Shown: positions 15,805 through 24,822 of the stretch, piece after piece
How the letters are laid out: each line of letters begins with the position of its first letter
Numbering within the stretch: the first letter of the stretch is position 1
Assembly (NCBI RefSeq): GCF_021654135.1
Contig: NZ_JAKGSD010000049.1
Coordinates: 5,946-63,406, forward strand
Direction: 5' to 3'
Length of the DNA: 57,461 bases
Origin: Amycolatopsis tucumanensis
GTDB lineage: Bacteria; Actinomycetota; Actinomycetes; Mycobacteriales; Pseudonocardiaceae
Made by a program: the position numbers and the translations under genes
Notes under the pieces: generated by a model
Seen by the model: the letters and a program-made list of their open reading frames with translations, nothing else
Told to the model about the DNA's origin: nothing
The model's database searches: none

Positions 15805-17900
15805 CTGGCCTCCACCTCGGCCAGCGGCACCAGTCCGAGCTTGCGCTGGGCGAGCACGGCCGTGACCGCGGTGCGCACCCGGTCGCCGACCTCGTCCGCG
15901 GGCCCGTCGGCGTCCACCACGACGTAGTGGTCCGGGTCGGCGGCGGCCATCTCGCTGAGCAGGTTCTGCACGCGCCACTGGTCCTCGACCGAGATCGGGC
16001 CGGGCGCGTTCGCGCCGGGGTCGGCGTCCAGCAGCACCGTCACGTCCGGCCGGAGGCGGCCGGTGGCCCAGTCGGCCAGGCCTTCGAGTTCCTTCGCGTC
16101 CAGCCCGGCGACGGCGGACAGGTGCGCGAGCGGCGAGTCGACGAAGCGTTCCATCACCACGATTGCGCCGCCGTCCAGCGCGGGGTTGACGTTGCGCTCC
16201 ACGATGTCGGCGCGCACCGCGGCGGCCGCGAGCGCCTGCGCCCGCGCCCCGGACAGCGACGCGTTGCCGATGAGCGCGGCGAGCCGCTCGTCGTCCAGCG
16301 CCGGGTCCGCGGCCAGCACCACCGGGCGCGGACTGGCCGACCGCAGCCACTCGGCGAGCTTGGACGCCTGCACGGCGGTGTCCGCGGCCGTGGTGCCCTC
16401 CAGCGCGATGAGCAGGCCGTTCACGCGGCGCGGACGGCGCCGGATCGCGTTGCGCAGGTCCGCCATGATCGGCTCGGACCGGCGCGAGTCCATCTGCCGG
16501 TAGGCGATGATGCCGACGACCGCGGCGAGCGCGCCGCCGCCGAGCATCACCGGGCGGGTGCCGTCGATGATGATCGGGTTGCCCCAGACCGTGATCGTCC
16601 GCGGCTTCGTCAGACCGATCAGCAGCGGCACCAGCGAGACTGACCCGAACACGATGATCTTCATCATCGACTGGTAGATCGCGTTGATCCGGCCGCGGAT
16701 CGCGTCGTCGACCTGCGAGCCGATGATCGTCACGCCGGTCAGGAACGCCGCACCCGCGCACGCGCCGACGATCGCGACCGCGATCAGCGACACGGTCAGG
16801 TGCGGCGACAACGCCACCAGGATCAACGCCAGGCCGGCGAGCACGATCGAAATGCCGAAGAGCCGGTCGTGCGGGAGCCGCCGGGCCAGCTTCGGCGCGC
16901 CGCCCATGCCGGTCGCCAGCCCGATGAACACGGCCACGACCAGCAGGCCCCACGCCGAGTCGCCGGCCAGCAGGCTCGACGAGTACGGCTTGGCCGACCC
17001 GACCACCGCGCCGCCCGCGGCGAACGCGCCGGCCGCGCCGATGAGCAGGCCACGGACCAGCGGCGTGCTCCGCACGTACTTGCCCGCGTCCTTGACCAGG
17101 GCGCCCAGCCCGGGCTTGTCCGCCTCCGCGACCGGCTTCGCGGCCTTCTCGGCCTGCTCGTGTGAGACCTCGGCCATCCGCGGCTTGCGGACCGACAGCT
17201 CCGGGATGCGGGTCAGCACCAGGATCGCGCTGGCCAGGTACAGCAGCGCGATGAGCACGACGATGACCTTGGCGACGCCCAGCTCGCCGAAGAACCCGGA
17301 GGGCAGGCCGACCGAGGCCGCGATCCGCGTGACCACGGCGTAGAGGCCGCCTGCGGTGACCGTGGCGAGCCCGTACGTCATCACCAGCCCGAGCTGGTTG
17401 GCCGTCTCCACCTGGTCCGGGCGCTTGAGCAGGTTCGGGACCGCCGCCTCCTTGGACGGGATCCACATCATCGCGCTCGCGCTGGCCAGGAAGTTCGCGA
17501 TGTAGAGCCACCAGGACGTGCCGACGAAGGCGACCGACAGCAGGAATCCGCAGCGGAACAGGTCGGCGACGAACATGACCTTGCGCCGGTCGAAGCGGTC
17601 GGCGAGCAGGCCGCCGAGCGGGGCGAAGATCAGGCCGGGCAGCAGCGCGGAGAGCAGGACGCCGGTGAAGGCGAAGTTCTGCGCGGTGTAGTTGGTGGTC
17701 AGCTGGGTCGCGAGGCTGGTCAGGCCGAGGATGGTCAGCCAGTCCGCGACGCTGCACAGGTAGGTGACGCCCCACAGCCGCCGGAACGGCCGGATCGCGA
17801 GGACCCGCCGGGCCCGGTGGATCGTCGAGGCGTCACGCCCTGCCGGCGCCTCACTTCCTGCGCCGGGTTCCACGTGCACGACCTCGCTGATCGGACCCAC
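15801..17900 (-). CDS. MFS transporter fused to a thymidylate-kinase-like domain
   Basis: A 699-residue fusion. Residues about 25-460 form a 12-helix MFS transporter (PFRRLWGVTYLCSVADWL, LADRFDRRKVMFVADLFR). Residues about 490-699 form a dTMP-kinase-like domain (LRPDVTVLLDADP, VVMERFVDSPLAHLS). MFS-Tmk fusions next to topA and holB are known in Actinobacteria. The kinase P-loop is eroded: it reads ALEGTTAADTAVQ where active enzymes have EGxDGxGKST, and the TREPGGT motif is missing. The domain is therefore probably not an active kinase. The GTG at 17900 has GGGAG at 8-nt spacing; a GTG 9 bp upstream is an alternative. Confidence 0.88.
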   Translation of the reverse strand: MGPISEVVHVEPGAGSEAPAGRDASTIHRARRVLAIRPFRRLWGVTYLCSVADWLTILGLTSLATQLTTNYTAQNFAFTGVLLSALLPGLIFAPLGGLLADRFDRRKVMFVADLFRCGFLLSVAFVGTSWWLYIANFLASASAMMWIPSKEAAVPNLLKRPDQVETANQLGLVMTYGLATVTAGGLYAVVTRIAASVGLPSGFFGELGVAKVIVVLIALLYLASAILVLTRIPELSVRKPRMAEVSHEQAEKAAKPVAEADKPGLGALVKDAGKYVRSTPLVRGLLIGAAGAFAAGGAVVGSAKPYSSSLLAGDSAWGLLVVAVFIGLATGMGGAPKLARRLPHDRLFGISIVLAGLALILVALSPHLTVSLIAVAIVGACAGAAFLTGVTIIGSQVDDAIRGRINAIYQSMMKIIVFGSVSLVPLLIGLTKPRTITVWGNPIIIDGTRPVMLGGGALAAVVGIIAYRQMDSRRSEPIMADLRNAIRRRPRRVNGLLIALEGTTAADTAVQASKLAEWLRSASPRPVVLAADPALDDERLAALIGNASLSGARAQALAAAAVRADIVERNVNPALDGGAIVVMERFVDSPLAHLSAVAGLDAKELEGLADWATGRLRPDVTVLLDADPGANAPGPISVEDQWRVQNLLSEMAAADPDHYVVVDADGPADEVGDRVRTAVTAVLAQRKLGLVPLAEVEAR

Positions 17901-18046
17901 CCCACTCACTCCCGTGGCGCTGGGGAACCCCTCGCGCGACAAACCGGCATCCCCCAACCGTGGGGCCAGGGTAGCTCTGTCGATCTGAGAGTGCCCGTCG
18001 TGGTGGGCGGTACGCGTCCGAAACGCGAAGATCGTCCCGTCGCGGC

Positions 18047-18547
18047 CTACTCGAAGATGCCGGTGAGGGTGTCGATCAGGCTGGACAGGAACTGGATCGC
18101 GAGCACGCCGAACACGACCATCAGCAGGATCGCGACGAGGAACGCCGCCGACCCGCTGGACGGCTTCGCCCTGCGGACCGAGCCGCTCTGACCCGGCCGC
18201 GGCAGGCGGAACGACGGCTTCGCCCACGAGCCGATCCGCTGGCGCCCGGTCCACGTGCGCTGACGCGGCAGGATGCCGAGCGGCGGCGCGGGCGGCACCG
18301 CGGGGGCCGGAGCCGCCGGCGGTGTGTCGTCCGTCGGCACCTCGGCCGGGGTCGCCGGCTTGTCCGACATGGCCTCGATCATCTCGCGGACCTTCTCCGG
18401 GTCCGGCTCGACCGGCTTGGCCACCTTCAACGGCTGGTAGCCCTCTTCGTCGCCGACCGACCCCGAGACGGCGTCGCCGAACGTCAGCGGCGGCAGGCCG
18501 GACTGCGTGCCGTCGCCGAAACGACCGTCGTCCTTCGCCGGACCCAT
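18047..18547 (-). CDS. hypothetical membrane-tethered protein with C-terminal helix
   Basis: A 166-residue protein not matched to a family I know. The acidic N terminus (MGPAKDDGRFGDGTQ) is followed by a Pro/Ala-rich linker at about 85-105, a basic segment (RQRTWTGRQRIGSW, SVRRAKPSS), and a single C-terminal membrane segment at about 135-160. It would expose a soluble, mostly disordered region to the cytoplasm. The ATG at 18547 has GGAG upstream. It lies 146 bp upstream of the MFS-Tmk gene on the same strand. Confidence 0.7.
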   Translation of the reverse strand: MGPAKDDGRFGDGTQSGLPPLTFGDAVSGSVGDEEGYQPLKVAKPVEPDPEKVREMIEAMSDKPATPAEVPTDDTPPAAPAPAVPPAPPLGILPRQRTWTGRQRIGSWAKPSFRLPRPGQSGSVRRAKPSSGSAAFLVAILLMVVFGVLAIQFLSSLIDTLTGIFE

Positions 18548-18657
18548 GGTGACCACTCCCGTGCGATCGGAAACACCTCGTCCCAGCGTAGTGGGCTTTT
18601 CCCGACGCGCACGCGCCCATCCGGGCAACCCCGTGATCACTGTGCGCAACCGGAAGT

Positions 18658-19467
18658 TCAGGCACAGGTCATCGCCGCCTCGACCGCGTCGGTCATCCAC
18701 TGCGCCAGCCGGTCGCGGTCGGACGGGACCAGGAACAGCTGCGTGCCCTCGCCCGGTTCGGTGACCGTCGCCAGGACGTGCCGCCCCAGGTCGTTGTCCA
18801 CCACGACGTAGCCGAGCCGCGGGAACTGCGCGCAACGCCGGTCGAACGCCATCAGATCGACCACCGTCGTGCCGGTGCGCGGCCGCCGCAGGAACTCCCG
18901 CACCCGCGCCGCCTGCTCGGCGTCCCGCCCTGCCAGCTCGCCGGAAGGGCCCGCCTGCAGCATCACCGAGCCGAACCGGCCGCGGCGCTGCTCGGGCACG
19001 AACCCGACCACCCGGTCGAACAGCGTCCGCAGCTCGCGGTAACCCCAGCCACCGACCTCCGTGCTGTCCGGCCGCCAGCTCCACAGCACCCCGGCGGCCG
19101 TGTCGGCGTAGACCCGCACGTCCAGCGGGCCGTCGAGCCCGCTGTGCACGCCGGTGAGCACCATCCGGATCGGACCGCGCAGCATCAGCGCGAACGCCCG
19201 CATCGCGTCGTCCGTCAGGTCGCCGCCCTCGACGAACGGCGAGTCCCGCAGCTGCGCCATCCAGGCGTTGTGCTCCTCGGCCTCGGCCACCAGGTCGGCC
19301 GGGTCGTCCGACCGGCTCAGCGGATACCGGATGCGCTCGACATCGTCGTCCGTCGCGTACGGCGCGTACAGGTCCCAGGTGCTCGCGCGCTCCGGCACGG
19401 CGTCCAGCACCGGCCGGGCGGCCTCGGTCAGCAGTTCGTCGATCGTCGTCACGGGGGCAGTGTGCAC
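18658..19467 (-). CDS. EspG-like ESX-associated protein
   Basis: A 269-residue cytosolic protein. Its middle and end follow the EspG pattern seen in the gene at 195-995: a strand block (RMVLTGVHSGLDGPLDVRVY), AGVLWSW, a helix ending in VGFVPEQRRGRFGSVML, and a C-terminal block (LFLVPSDRDRLAQWMTDAV) parallel to ITIAPADAANLRHRL. No PE/PPE genes lie beside it. The call is from pattern similarity between the two proteins in this window, not from strong motifs. The start is GTG 19467; an in-frame GTG 15 bp downstream is an alternative. Confidence 0.6.
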   Translation of the reverse strand: MHTAPVTTIDELLTEAARPVLDAVPERASTWDLYAPYATDDDVERIRYPLSRSDDPADLVAEAEEHNAWMAQLRDSPFVEGGDLTDDAMRAFALMLRGPIRMVLTGVHSGLDGPLDVRVYADTAAGVLWSWRPDSTEVGGWGYRELRTLFDRVVGFVPEQRRGRFGSVMLQAGPSGELAGRDAEQAARVREFLRRPRTGTTVVDLMAFDRRCAQFPRLGYVVVDNDLGRHVLATVTEPGEGTQLFLVPSDRDRLAQWMTDAVEAAMTCA

Positions 19468-19506
19468 CCGGGGTACGACAGTTTCGGTCGAACTGCTGTT
19501 CGAGAC

Positions 19507-22269
19507 CTACTTCTTCGCGGCGGCCTTCTTCGCCGGGGCCTTGCGCGCCGGCGCCTTCTTCTTCGGCGCCGGGCCCTTCGCGCGCTTCTCGGCGAGCAGC
19601 TCGGACGCCCGCTCCGGGGTCAGCCCTTCGATGCTGTCGCCCTTGCGCAGGGTCGCGTTGTACTCCCCGTCGGTCACGTACGGGCCGAACCGGCCGTCCT
19701 TGACCACCATCGGCTTCTTGGACACCGGGTCCTCGCCCAGCTCCTTCAGCGGCGGCTTCGCGGCGCCCCGGCGACCACGCTGCTTCGGTTCCGCGTAGAT
19801 CTTCAGCGCCTCGTCCAGCGTGATCGAGAAGATCTGGTCCTCGCTCGACAGCGACCGCGAGTCCGTGCCCTTCTTCAGGTACGGCCCGTAGCGCCCGTTC
19901 TGTGCGGTGATCTCCTCGCCGGTCTCCGGGTCCTTGCCCACCACCCGCGGCAGCGACAGCAGCTTGAGCGCGTCCTCCAGCGTCACCGTCTCGATCGACA
20001 TCGACTGGAACAGCGAACCGGTGCGCGGCTTCGGCTTCTTCGCCTTGCTGGTCTTCTTGCCGTCCGTCTCCTCGGGCTCCGGGAGCACCTCGGTGACGTA
20101 CGGGCCGAACCGGCCCTCCTTGGCGACGATCCGGTGCTGGGTGACCGGGTCGACGCCGAGGTCACGGCCCTCCTGCGGGGTCGCGAACAGCTTCTCCGCG
20201 ATCTCCACGGTCAGCTCGTCCGGCGGCAGGTCCTCGGGCAGGTTCGCGCGCTGCGGCTTGCCGTCCACCTCGCGCTCCAGGTACGGGCCGTAGCGGCCGA
20301 CCCGCACGTGCACGGTGTGCCCGTCGTTGTCCTCGAACATCGGGATGGAGTTGATCTCGCGCGGGTCGATGTCCTCGACGCCGCCGCTGACCAGCTTCTT
20401 CAGCCCGCCGAGGCGCCCGACCGAGCCGTCCACGCCCTGCTCGCCGCCGAAGTAGAACCGCGACAGCCAGCGGGTGCGCTGCTCGTTCCCGGCCGCGATG
20501 CGGTCGAGCTCGTCCTCCATCGCCGCGGTGAAGTCGTAGTCGACCAGCCGCTCGAAGTGCCGCTCCAGCAGCCCGACCACGGCGAACGCGACCCACGACG
20601 GGACCAGCGCGGCGCCCTTCTTCCAGACGTACCCGCGGTCCTGGATGGTCTTGATGATCGACGCGTACGTCGACGGGCGGCCGATGCCCAGCTCCTCCAG
20701 CTTGCTGACCAGGCTGGGCTCGTTGTAGCGCGCCGGCGGCGTGGTCGCGTGCCCGTCCGGGGAAAGGTCGGTCGCGGTCAGCGCCTGGTCCTTGACCAGC
20801 TGCGGCAGGCGGCTCTGCTTGTCGTCGGCCTCGGCGCCGGAGTCGGCGTCCACCGCCTCCACGTAGGCCTTGAGGAAGCCGGCGAAGGTGATCGTGCGGC
20901 CGGACGCGGCGAACACGCACTCCTCGCCCGTGCTCGCGGTGCCGGTGATGCGCACCGACATCGTGGTGCCCTTGGCGTCGGCCATCTGCGAGGCGATCGT
21001 GCGCTGCCAGATCAGCTCGTACAGCCGGAACTCGTCGGCCTGCAGCTCACCCGCGACCTGGCCGGGCGTGCGGAACACCTCGCCGGCGGGGCGGATCGCC
21101 TCGTGGGCCTCCTGCGCGTTCTTGACCTTGCGGGTGTACTGCCGCGGCGTCGGCGAGACGTGGTCCTTGCCGTACAGCTCGGTCGCCTGGCTGCGGGCCG
21201 CCGCGAGCGCCGACTCCGACAGCGTCGTGGAGTCGGTACGCATGTAGGTGATGTACCCGTTCTGGTACAGCCGCTGCGCGATCTGCATCGTGGTCTCGGC
21301 GTTGAAGCGCAGCTTCCGGCCGGCCTCCTGCTGCAGCGTGGAGGTCATGAACGGCGCGTACGGCCGCCGCGTGTACGGCTTCTCCTCGACGCTGGTGACC
21401 TTGAAGTCCCGCTGGTGCAGGCCCTGGGCCAGCGCCCGCGCCGCCGCCTCCTCGAGCACCCGGACGTCCCTGGCGTTCGCCTTGAGCTGCCCGGAGGCGT
21501 CGAAGTCCTTGCCGGTGGCCAGGCGCGCGCCGTCGACCGACACCAGGCGCGCCGGGAACTGGCGCGGGGTGGCGTCCTCGCCCGCGTCCATCGTCGCTGA
21601 GATGTCCCAGTACGAGGCCGAGGTGAACTTGATGCGCTCCCGCTCGCGCTCCACGACCAGCCGGGTCGCCACCGACTGCACCCGGCCCGCCGACAGCCGC
21701 GGCATGACCTTCTTCCACAGCACCGGCGAGACCTCGTAGCCGTACAGCCGGTCCAGGATGCGGCGGGTCTCCTGCGCGTCGACGAGGTCCCCGTCCAGCT
21801 CGCGGGTGTCCTCGGCGGCCGCGCGGACGGCCTGCTCGGTGACCTCGTGGAAGACCATCCGGCGGACCGGGACCTTCGGCTTGAGGGTCTCCAGCAGGTG
21901 CCAGGCGATGGCCTCGCCCTCGCGGTCGGGGTCGGTGGCGAGGAAGAGCTCGTCGACGTCCTTCAGCAGGCTCTTCAGCTCGGTGACCTTGGACTTCTTG
22001 TCCGCGGAGACGACGTAGAGCGGCTCGAAGTCGTGGTCGACGTTCACGCCGAGCTTCGCCCACGACTCGCCCTTGTACTTGGCCGGGACGTCGTCCGCCC
22101 GCGACGGCAGGTCGCGGATGTGCCCGACCGAGGACTCCACGACGTAACCCGGGCCGAGGTAGGAGGCGATCTTGCGGGCCTTGGCGGGCGACTCGACGAT
22201 CACCAACCGCCGACGACCGGCGCCGTTCGCCCCGGTGTCGTCCTTCTTCGTCTTCGTCGATCCAGCCAC
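19507..22269 (-). CDS. topA: DNA topoisomerase I
   Basis: A 920-residue type IA topoisomerase relaxing negative supercoils. The Toprim domain begins RRLVIVESPAKARKI and has the acidic DTDPDREGEAIAWHL-type motif (ATDPDREGEAIAWHL). The catalytic tyrosine is Tyr342 in ITYMRTDST. The C-terminal half carries repeated GRYGPY/GRFGPY blocks (four to five copies) and ends in a Lys/Ala-rich tail (KKKAPARKAPAKKAAAKK), both typical of actinobacterial TopA, which lacks zinc fingers. The start is GTG 22269. Gene order topA near MFS-tmk and holB is conserved in the phylum. Confidence 0.98.
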   Translation of the reverse strand: MAGSTKTKKDDTGANGAGRRRLVIVESPAKARKIASYLGPGYVVESSVGHIRDLPSRADDVPAKYKGESWAKLGVNVDHDFEPLYVVSADKKSKVTELKSLLKDVDELFLATDPDREGEAIAWHLLETLKPKVPVRRMVFHEVTEQAVRAAAEDTRELDGDLVDAQETRRILDRLYGYEVSPVLWKKVMPRLSAGRVQSVATRLVVERERERIKFTSASYWDISATMDAGEDATPRQFPARLVSVDGARLATGKDFDASGQLKANARDVRVLEEAAARALAQGLHQRDFKVTSVEEKPYTRRPYAPFMTSTLQQEAGRKLRFNAETTMQIAQRLYQNGYITYMRTDSTTLSESALAAARSQATELYGKDHVSPTPRQYTRKVKNAQEAHEAIRPAGEVFRTPGQVAGELQADEFRLYELIWQRTIASQMADAKGTTMSVRITGTASTGEECVFAASGRTITFAGFLKAYVEAVDADSGAEADDKQSRLPQLVKDQALTATDLSPDGHATTPPARYNEPSLVSKLEELGIGRPSTYASIIKTIQDRGYVWKKGAALVPSWVAFAVVGLLERHFERLVDYDFTAAMEDELDRIAAGNEQRTRWLSRFYFGGEQGVDGSVGRLGGLKKLVSGGVEDIDPREINSIPMFEDNDGHTVHVRVGRYGPYLEREVDGKPQRANLPEDLPPDELTVEIAEKLFATPQEGRDLGVDPVTQHRIVAKEGRFGPYVTEVLPEPEETDGKKTSKAKKPKPRTGSLFQSMSIETVTLEDALKLLSLPRVVGKDPETGEEITAQNGRYGPYLKKGTDSRSLSSEDQIFSITLDEALKIYAEPKQRGRRGAAKPPLKELGEDPVSKKPMVVKDGRFGPYVTDGEYNATLRKGDSIEGLTPERASELLAEKRAKGPAPKKKAPARKAPAKKAAAKK

Positions 22270-22500
22270 GCTGTCCGCTCTCCTGCTCCATCCCGCCGCT
22301 GCAGCAGCGGCGCCTGTTCAACCAGCAAGTGTGCACGTTGCCTGCCGGTGATGTCCCCCGAGGTGACGTAACACGCCGCCGCGCTTTCTGTCCGGAACGG
22401 GCCGCGGCGTGCGTCATCTTCCCCTTTCCACACCTAGCACGTGATACCGGACACACGCTTCGCGGGGCTGCTGAGTAGCCGTTCCGCTACGCTCCGCGTC

Positions 22501-23346
22501 ATGTTCCGCCGCCTGTTCACGATCCTCGCCGTTCTGCTGGCCGGTCCCGCATTGGCCGGGGTCAGCGCCGCGTCCGCCGCGCCCGCCGCCGACTACAGCG
22601 GCATCGTCAAGCTCAGCAACTGCTCCGGTTCACTCGTCCGGCTGCCCCAGTCGGACGAGTTCGACCGCGCGCTCGTCCTGACCAACGGTCACTGCCTGGA
22701 GTCGGGCATGCCGGAGGCAGGCGAGGTGCTGGTCAACCGGCCCGCCAACCGCAAGATGGTGCTGCTCGGCGCCGACGGCCGCGAGCTGGGCCAGATCCGC
22801 GCGACGAAGCTCGTCTACGCCACGATGACCGACACCGACGTCGCGCTCTACGCCCTCGACTCCTCCTACCGGGAGATCGCCCGCGACTTCGGCGGGCACC
22901 CGCTGACCGTGGCGGCCTCGCCCGCCAACGTCGGCACGCCGGTCAGCGTCGTGTCCGGCTACTTCACCCGCACCTGGAACTGCTCGATCGAGCGGGTCGT
23001 GTACTCCGTCCGCGAGGCGGGCTGGACCTGGAAGGACTCGATCCGGTACGCGCCCGGCTGCGACACCGTCCACGGCACGTCCGGCTCGCCGATCATCGAC
23101 CAGGGCAGCCGGGAGGTCGTCGGCATCAACAACACCGGCAACGACAACGGCGAGGTCTGCACGTTCAACAACCCGTGCGAGGTCGACGAGAACGGCGTGG
23201 TGTTCGCCCGGAAGGGCCTGACCTACGGCCAGCAGACCTACCGGATCCCGGCCTGCTTCGCCAAGAACAACCAGCTCAGCCTGGTGCGGGACGGGTGCCT
23301 GCTGCCCAAGCCGAACGTGGCGCTGCCGGTTCCCATTCCCGCCTGA
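22501..23346 (+). CDS. secreted trypsin-like serine protease
   Basis: A 281-residue precursor with a Sec signal peptide (residues 1-27, cleavage near ASAAPA). The catalytic triad is visible: His64 in LTNGHCLE, Asp113 in TDTDVALY, Ser194 in HGTSGSPII. Cysteines at 41, 65, 161 and 187, plus C-terminal pairs, probably form disulfides. It is a chymotrypsin-fold (S1) enzyme acting outside the cell. The ATG at 22501 is chosen because it directly begins the signal peptide (MFRRLFTILAVLLAG). It is divergent from topA. Its stop abuts the convergent gene's stop without a gap. Confidence 0.9.
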   Translation: MFRRLFTILAVLLAGPALAGVSAASAAPAADYSGIVKLSNCSGSLVRLPQSDEFDRALVLTNGHCLESGMPEAGEVLVNRPANRKMVLLGADGRELGQIRATKLVYATMTDTDVALYALDSSYREIARDFGGHPLTVAASPANVGTPVSVVSGYFTRTWNCSIERVVYSVREAGWTWKDSIRYAPGCDTVHGTSGSPIIDQGSREVVGINNTGNDNGEVCTFNNPCEVDENGVVFARKGLTYGQQTYRIPACFAKNNQLSLVRDGCLLPKPNVALPVPIPA

Positions 23347-23943
23347 TCACACCGCCTGCCGGGCCGGTGCGTGCTGCGGCCACACCGGTTCGGCGCCCGG
23401 CGGGGGCATGCCGATGAGCTCGGCCAGCGTCGCGAGACGGCGGCGGCCGGTGACGCGGACGGCAGGCCCGCCGCCCTTCGGCCCGACGAGCTGCGCGGGC
23501 ACGCCGAGCTGCCGGAATGCCTCGGCGAGCGGCTCGTGCGTGCCCGGCGCGCGCTCGTCGACGGCCAGCAGGTACCCCTGGACGCCCGGACGGCCCGCCG
23601 CCAGCGCCCACAGCCGCAGCGCCGCGCCGGTCAGGCGGAACCGCCCCGGCAGCGACTTCCCCTCGTCGTCGAGCCACGCCCTGGCCAGCCCGATCAGATC
23701 GGACCGGAACGCGGTGCGGACCACCGGTCCGCCGTCCTCGGTCCGGCCCAGTTCCGCCGCCACCCCGCGCCTGGCGAACTCGGCCACCAGCACCCGAGCG
23801 CGCCACACCTCGTCCACCTCGACGGTGAGGCGGGCGGCCGTGCGCGCGAAGCCGGTGATCTGCCCCTGCCCGCACAGGACGCCGCTCAGGTCGGCGATGT
23901 CCGGGCCGCTCGCCTCCGCCGAGAAGAGCGACATCTGATCCAC
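23347..23943 (-). CDS. conserved actinobacterial protein resembling the WhiA LAGLIDADG-like domain
   Basis: A 198-residue cytosolic protein. It appears to consist of two similar halves: ARVLVAEFARRGVAAELGR followed by a strand and helix, and LAEAFRQLGVPAQLVGPKGG followed by AVRVTGRRRLATLAELIG. The second closely follows the pattern of the LAGLIDADG-like domain of WhiA (helix, 'lGIPAKL..RKG', strand, 'Ia.fL.lIGA'). It lacks the WhiA C-terminal HTH. If real, it would be a DNA-binding or merely structural remnant. The start is GTG 23943, or ATG 23934. It lies divergent to the MerR gene. Confidence 0.7.
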   Translation of the reverse strand: MDQMSLFSAEASGPDIADLSGVLCGQGQITGFARTAARLTVEVDEVWRARVLVAEFARRGVAAELGRTEDGGPVVRTAFRSDLIGLARAWLDDEGKSLPGRFRLTGAALRLWALAAGRPGVQGYLLAVDERAPGTHEPLAEAFRQLGVPAQLVGPKGGGPAVRVTGRRRLATLAELIGMPPPGAEPVWPQHAPARQAV

Positions 23944-24001
23944 AGCGGACAGGGTAGAACACCCGTTCGATTTCCCGCGAGTCGTCGCGCGGAAAAAGTT
24001 C

Positions 24002-24032
24002 TTGAAGTTGACGCAACGTCAAGCTCTACCGT
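24002..24032 (+). promoter_or_regulatory. MerR-type promoter/operator of the TipAS-type regulator
   Basis: A -35 box TTGAAG (24002-24007) and -10 box TACCGT (24027-24032) are separated by 19 bp, the over-long spacer typical of MerR-activated promoters. Centred in the spacer is the dyad TTGACG-CAA-CGTCAA (24008-24022). This indicates autoregulation of the gene starting at 24061. Confidence 0.75.
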
Positions 24033-24060
24033 GGTTTTCACGGGCGAGGATGGAGACGAG

Positions 24061-24822
24061 ATGGACGAACCGCTGTCGATCGTCCAGGTGTCGAAGGCCT
24101 CCGGGGTGACCTCCCGGACCCTGCGGCACTACGACGACATCGGCCTGCTGCCACCGGCCTTCGCCGACACCAGCGGGAGGCGCTACTACCAGCGGGAACA
24201 GCTCATCCGGCTGCAGCAGATCCTGCTGCTGCGGGAGCTGGGCCTCGGCCTGGACACGATCGCGGAGGTCCTCGACGGATCCGTGTCCAAGGCCGAAGCC
24301 CTGCGGCTGCACCGGAAATGGCTGCTGGCGGAGCGCGATCGGCTGGACCGGCTCGCCGACACCGTCGCCCGGACCATCGAAGAACTGGAAGGAGGGGAAC
24401 ACATGTCCGCCAAGGAACTGTTCGAGGGGTTTTCGCCGCACTCGGAGAAGGCGAAGTGGCTCGCGCAGGAAGCGGTCGAACGGTGGGGTGAGAGTGCCGT
24501 GCAGTCGCACGAGCGGAGCAAGCGCTGGCCGGCCGAGAAGTGGGACGCCGTCAAGCGGCAGGGCGCCGAGGCGGCCGAGCGGCTGGCCGAGCTGGCCCGC
24601 GAGGGCGTCCCGGCCGACGACGAGCGCGCGCTCGACGCGGTCGCGGCGCACCGCGCCTGGCTGGAGAACTTCTGGACGCCGGACGCCGAGTCCTACACCG
24701 GCCTCGGCCGGCTGTACAGCGACGACGAGCGCTTCCGGGGCGTCTACGAGGCGATCCACCCGGGTCTCGCCGAGTACCTGCGCGACGCGATGGCCGCGTA
24801 CGCCCGCGCCCGGATGAGCTAG
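24061..24822 (+). CDS. MerR family regulator with TipAS ligand domain
   Basis: A 253-residue activator-type protein. The N-terminal MerR winged HTH (about 6-75) reads SIVQVSKASGVTSRTLRHYD then GRRYYQREQLIRLQQILLL. A coiled-coil linker (80-115) is followed by a TipAS antibiotic-recognition domain (about 125-250) with WGESAVQSHERSKRW, WLENFWTPDAESYTGLGRLY and PGLAEYLRDAMAAYA. TipAS domains bind thiopeptide-like ligands and trigger promoter untwisting. Its own promoter has the required 19-bp spacer. The stop codon shares CTAG with the stop of the convergent lipoprotein gene. Confidence 0.93.
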   Translation: MDEPLSIVQVSKASGVTSRTLRHYDDIGLLPPAFADTSGRRYYQREQLIRLQQILLLRELGLGLDTIAEVLDGSVSKAEALRLHRKWLLAERDRLDRLADTVARTIEELEGGEHMSAKELFEGFSPHSEKAKWLAQEAVERWGESAVQSHERSKRWPAEKWDAVKRQGAEAAERLAELAREGVPADDERALDAVAAHRAWLENFWTPDAESYTGLGRLYSDDERFRGVYEAIHPGLAEYLRDAMAAYARARMS

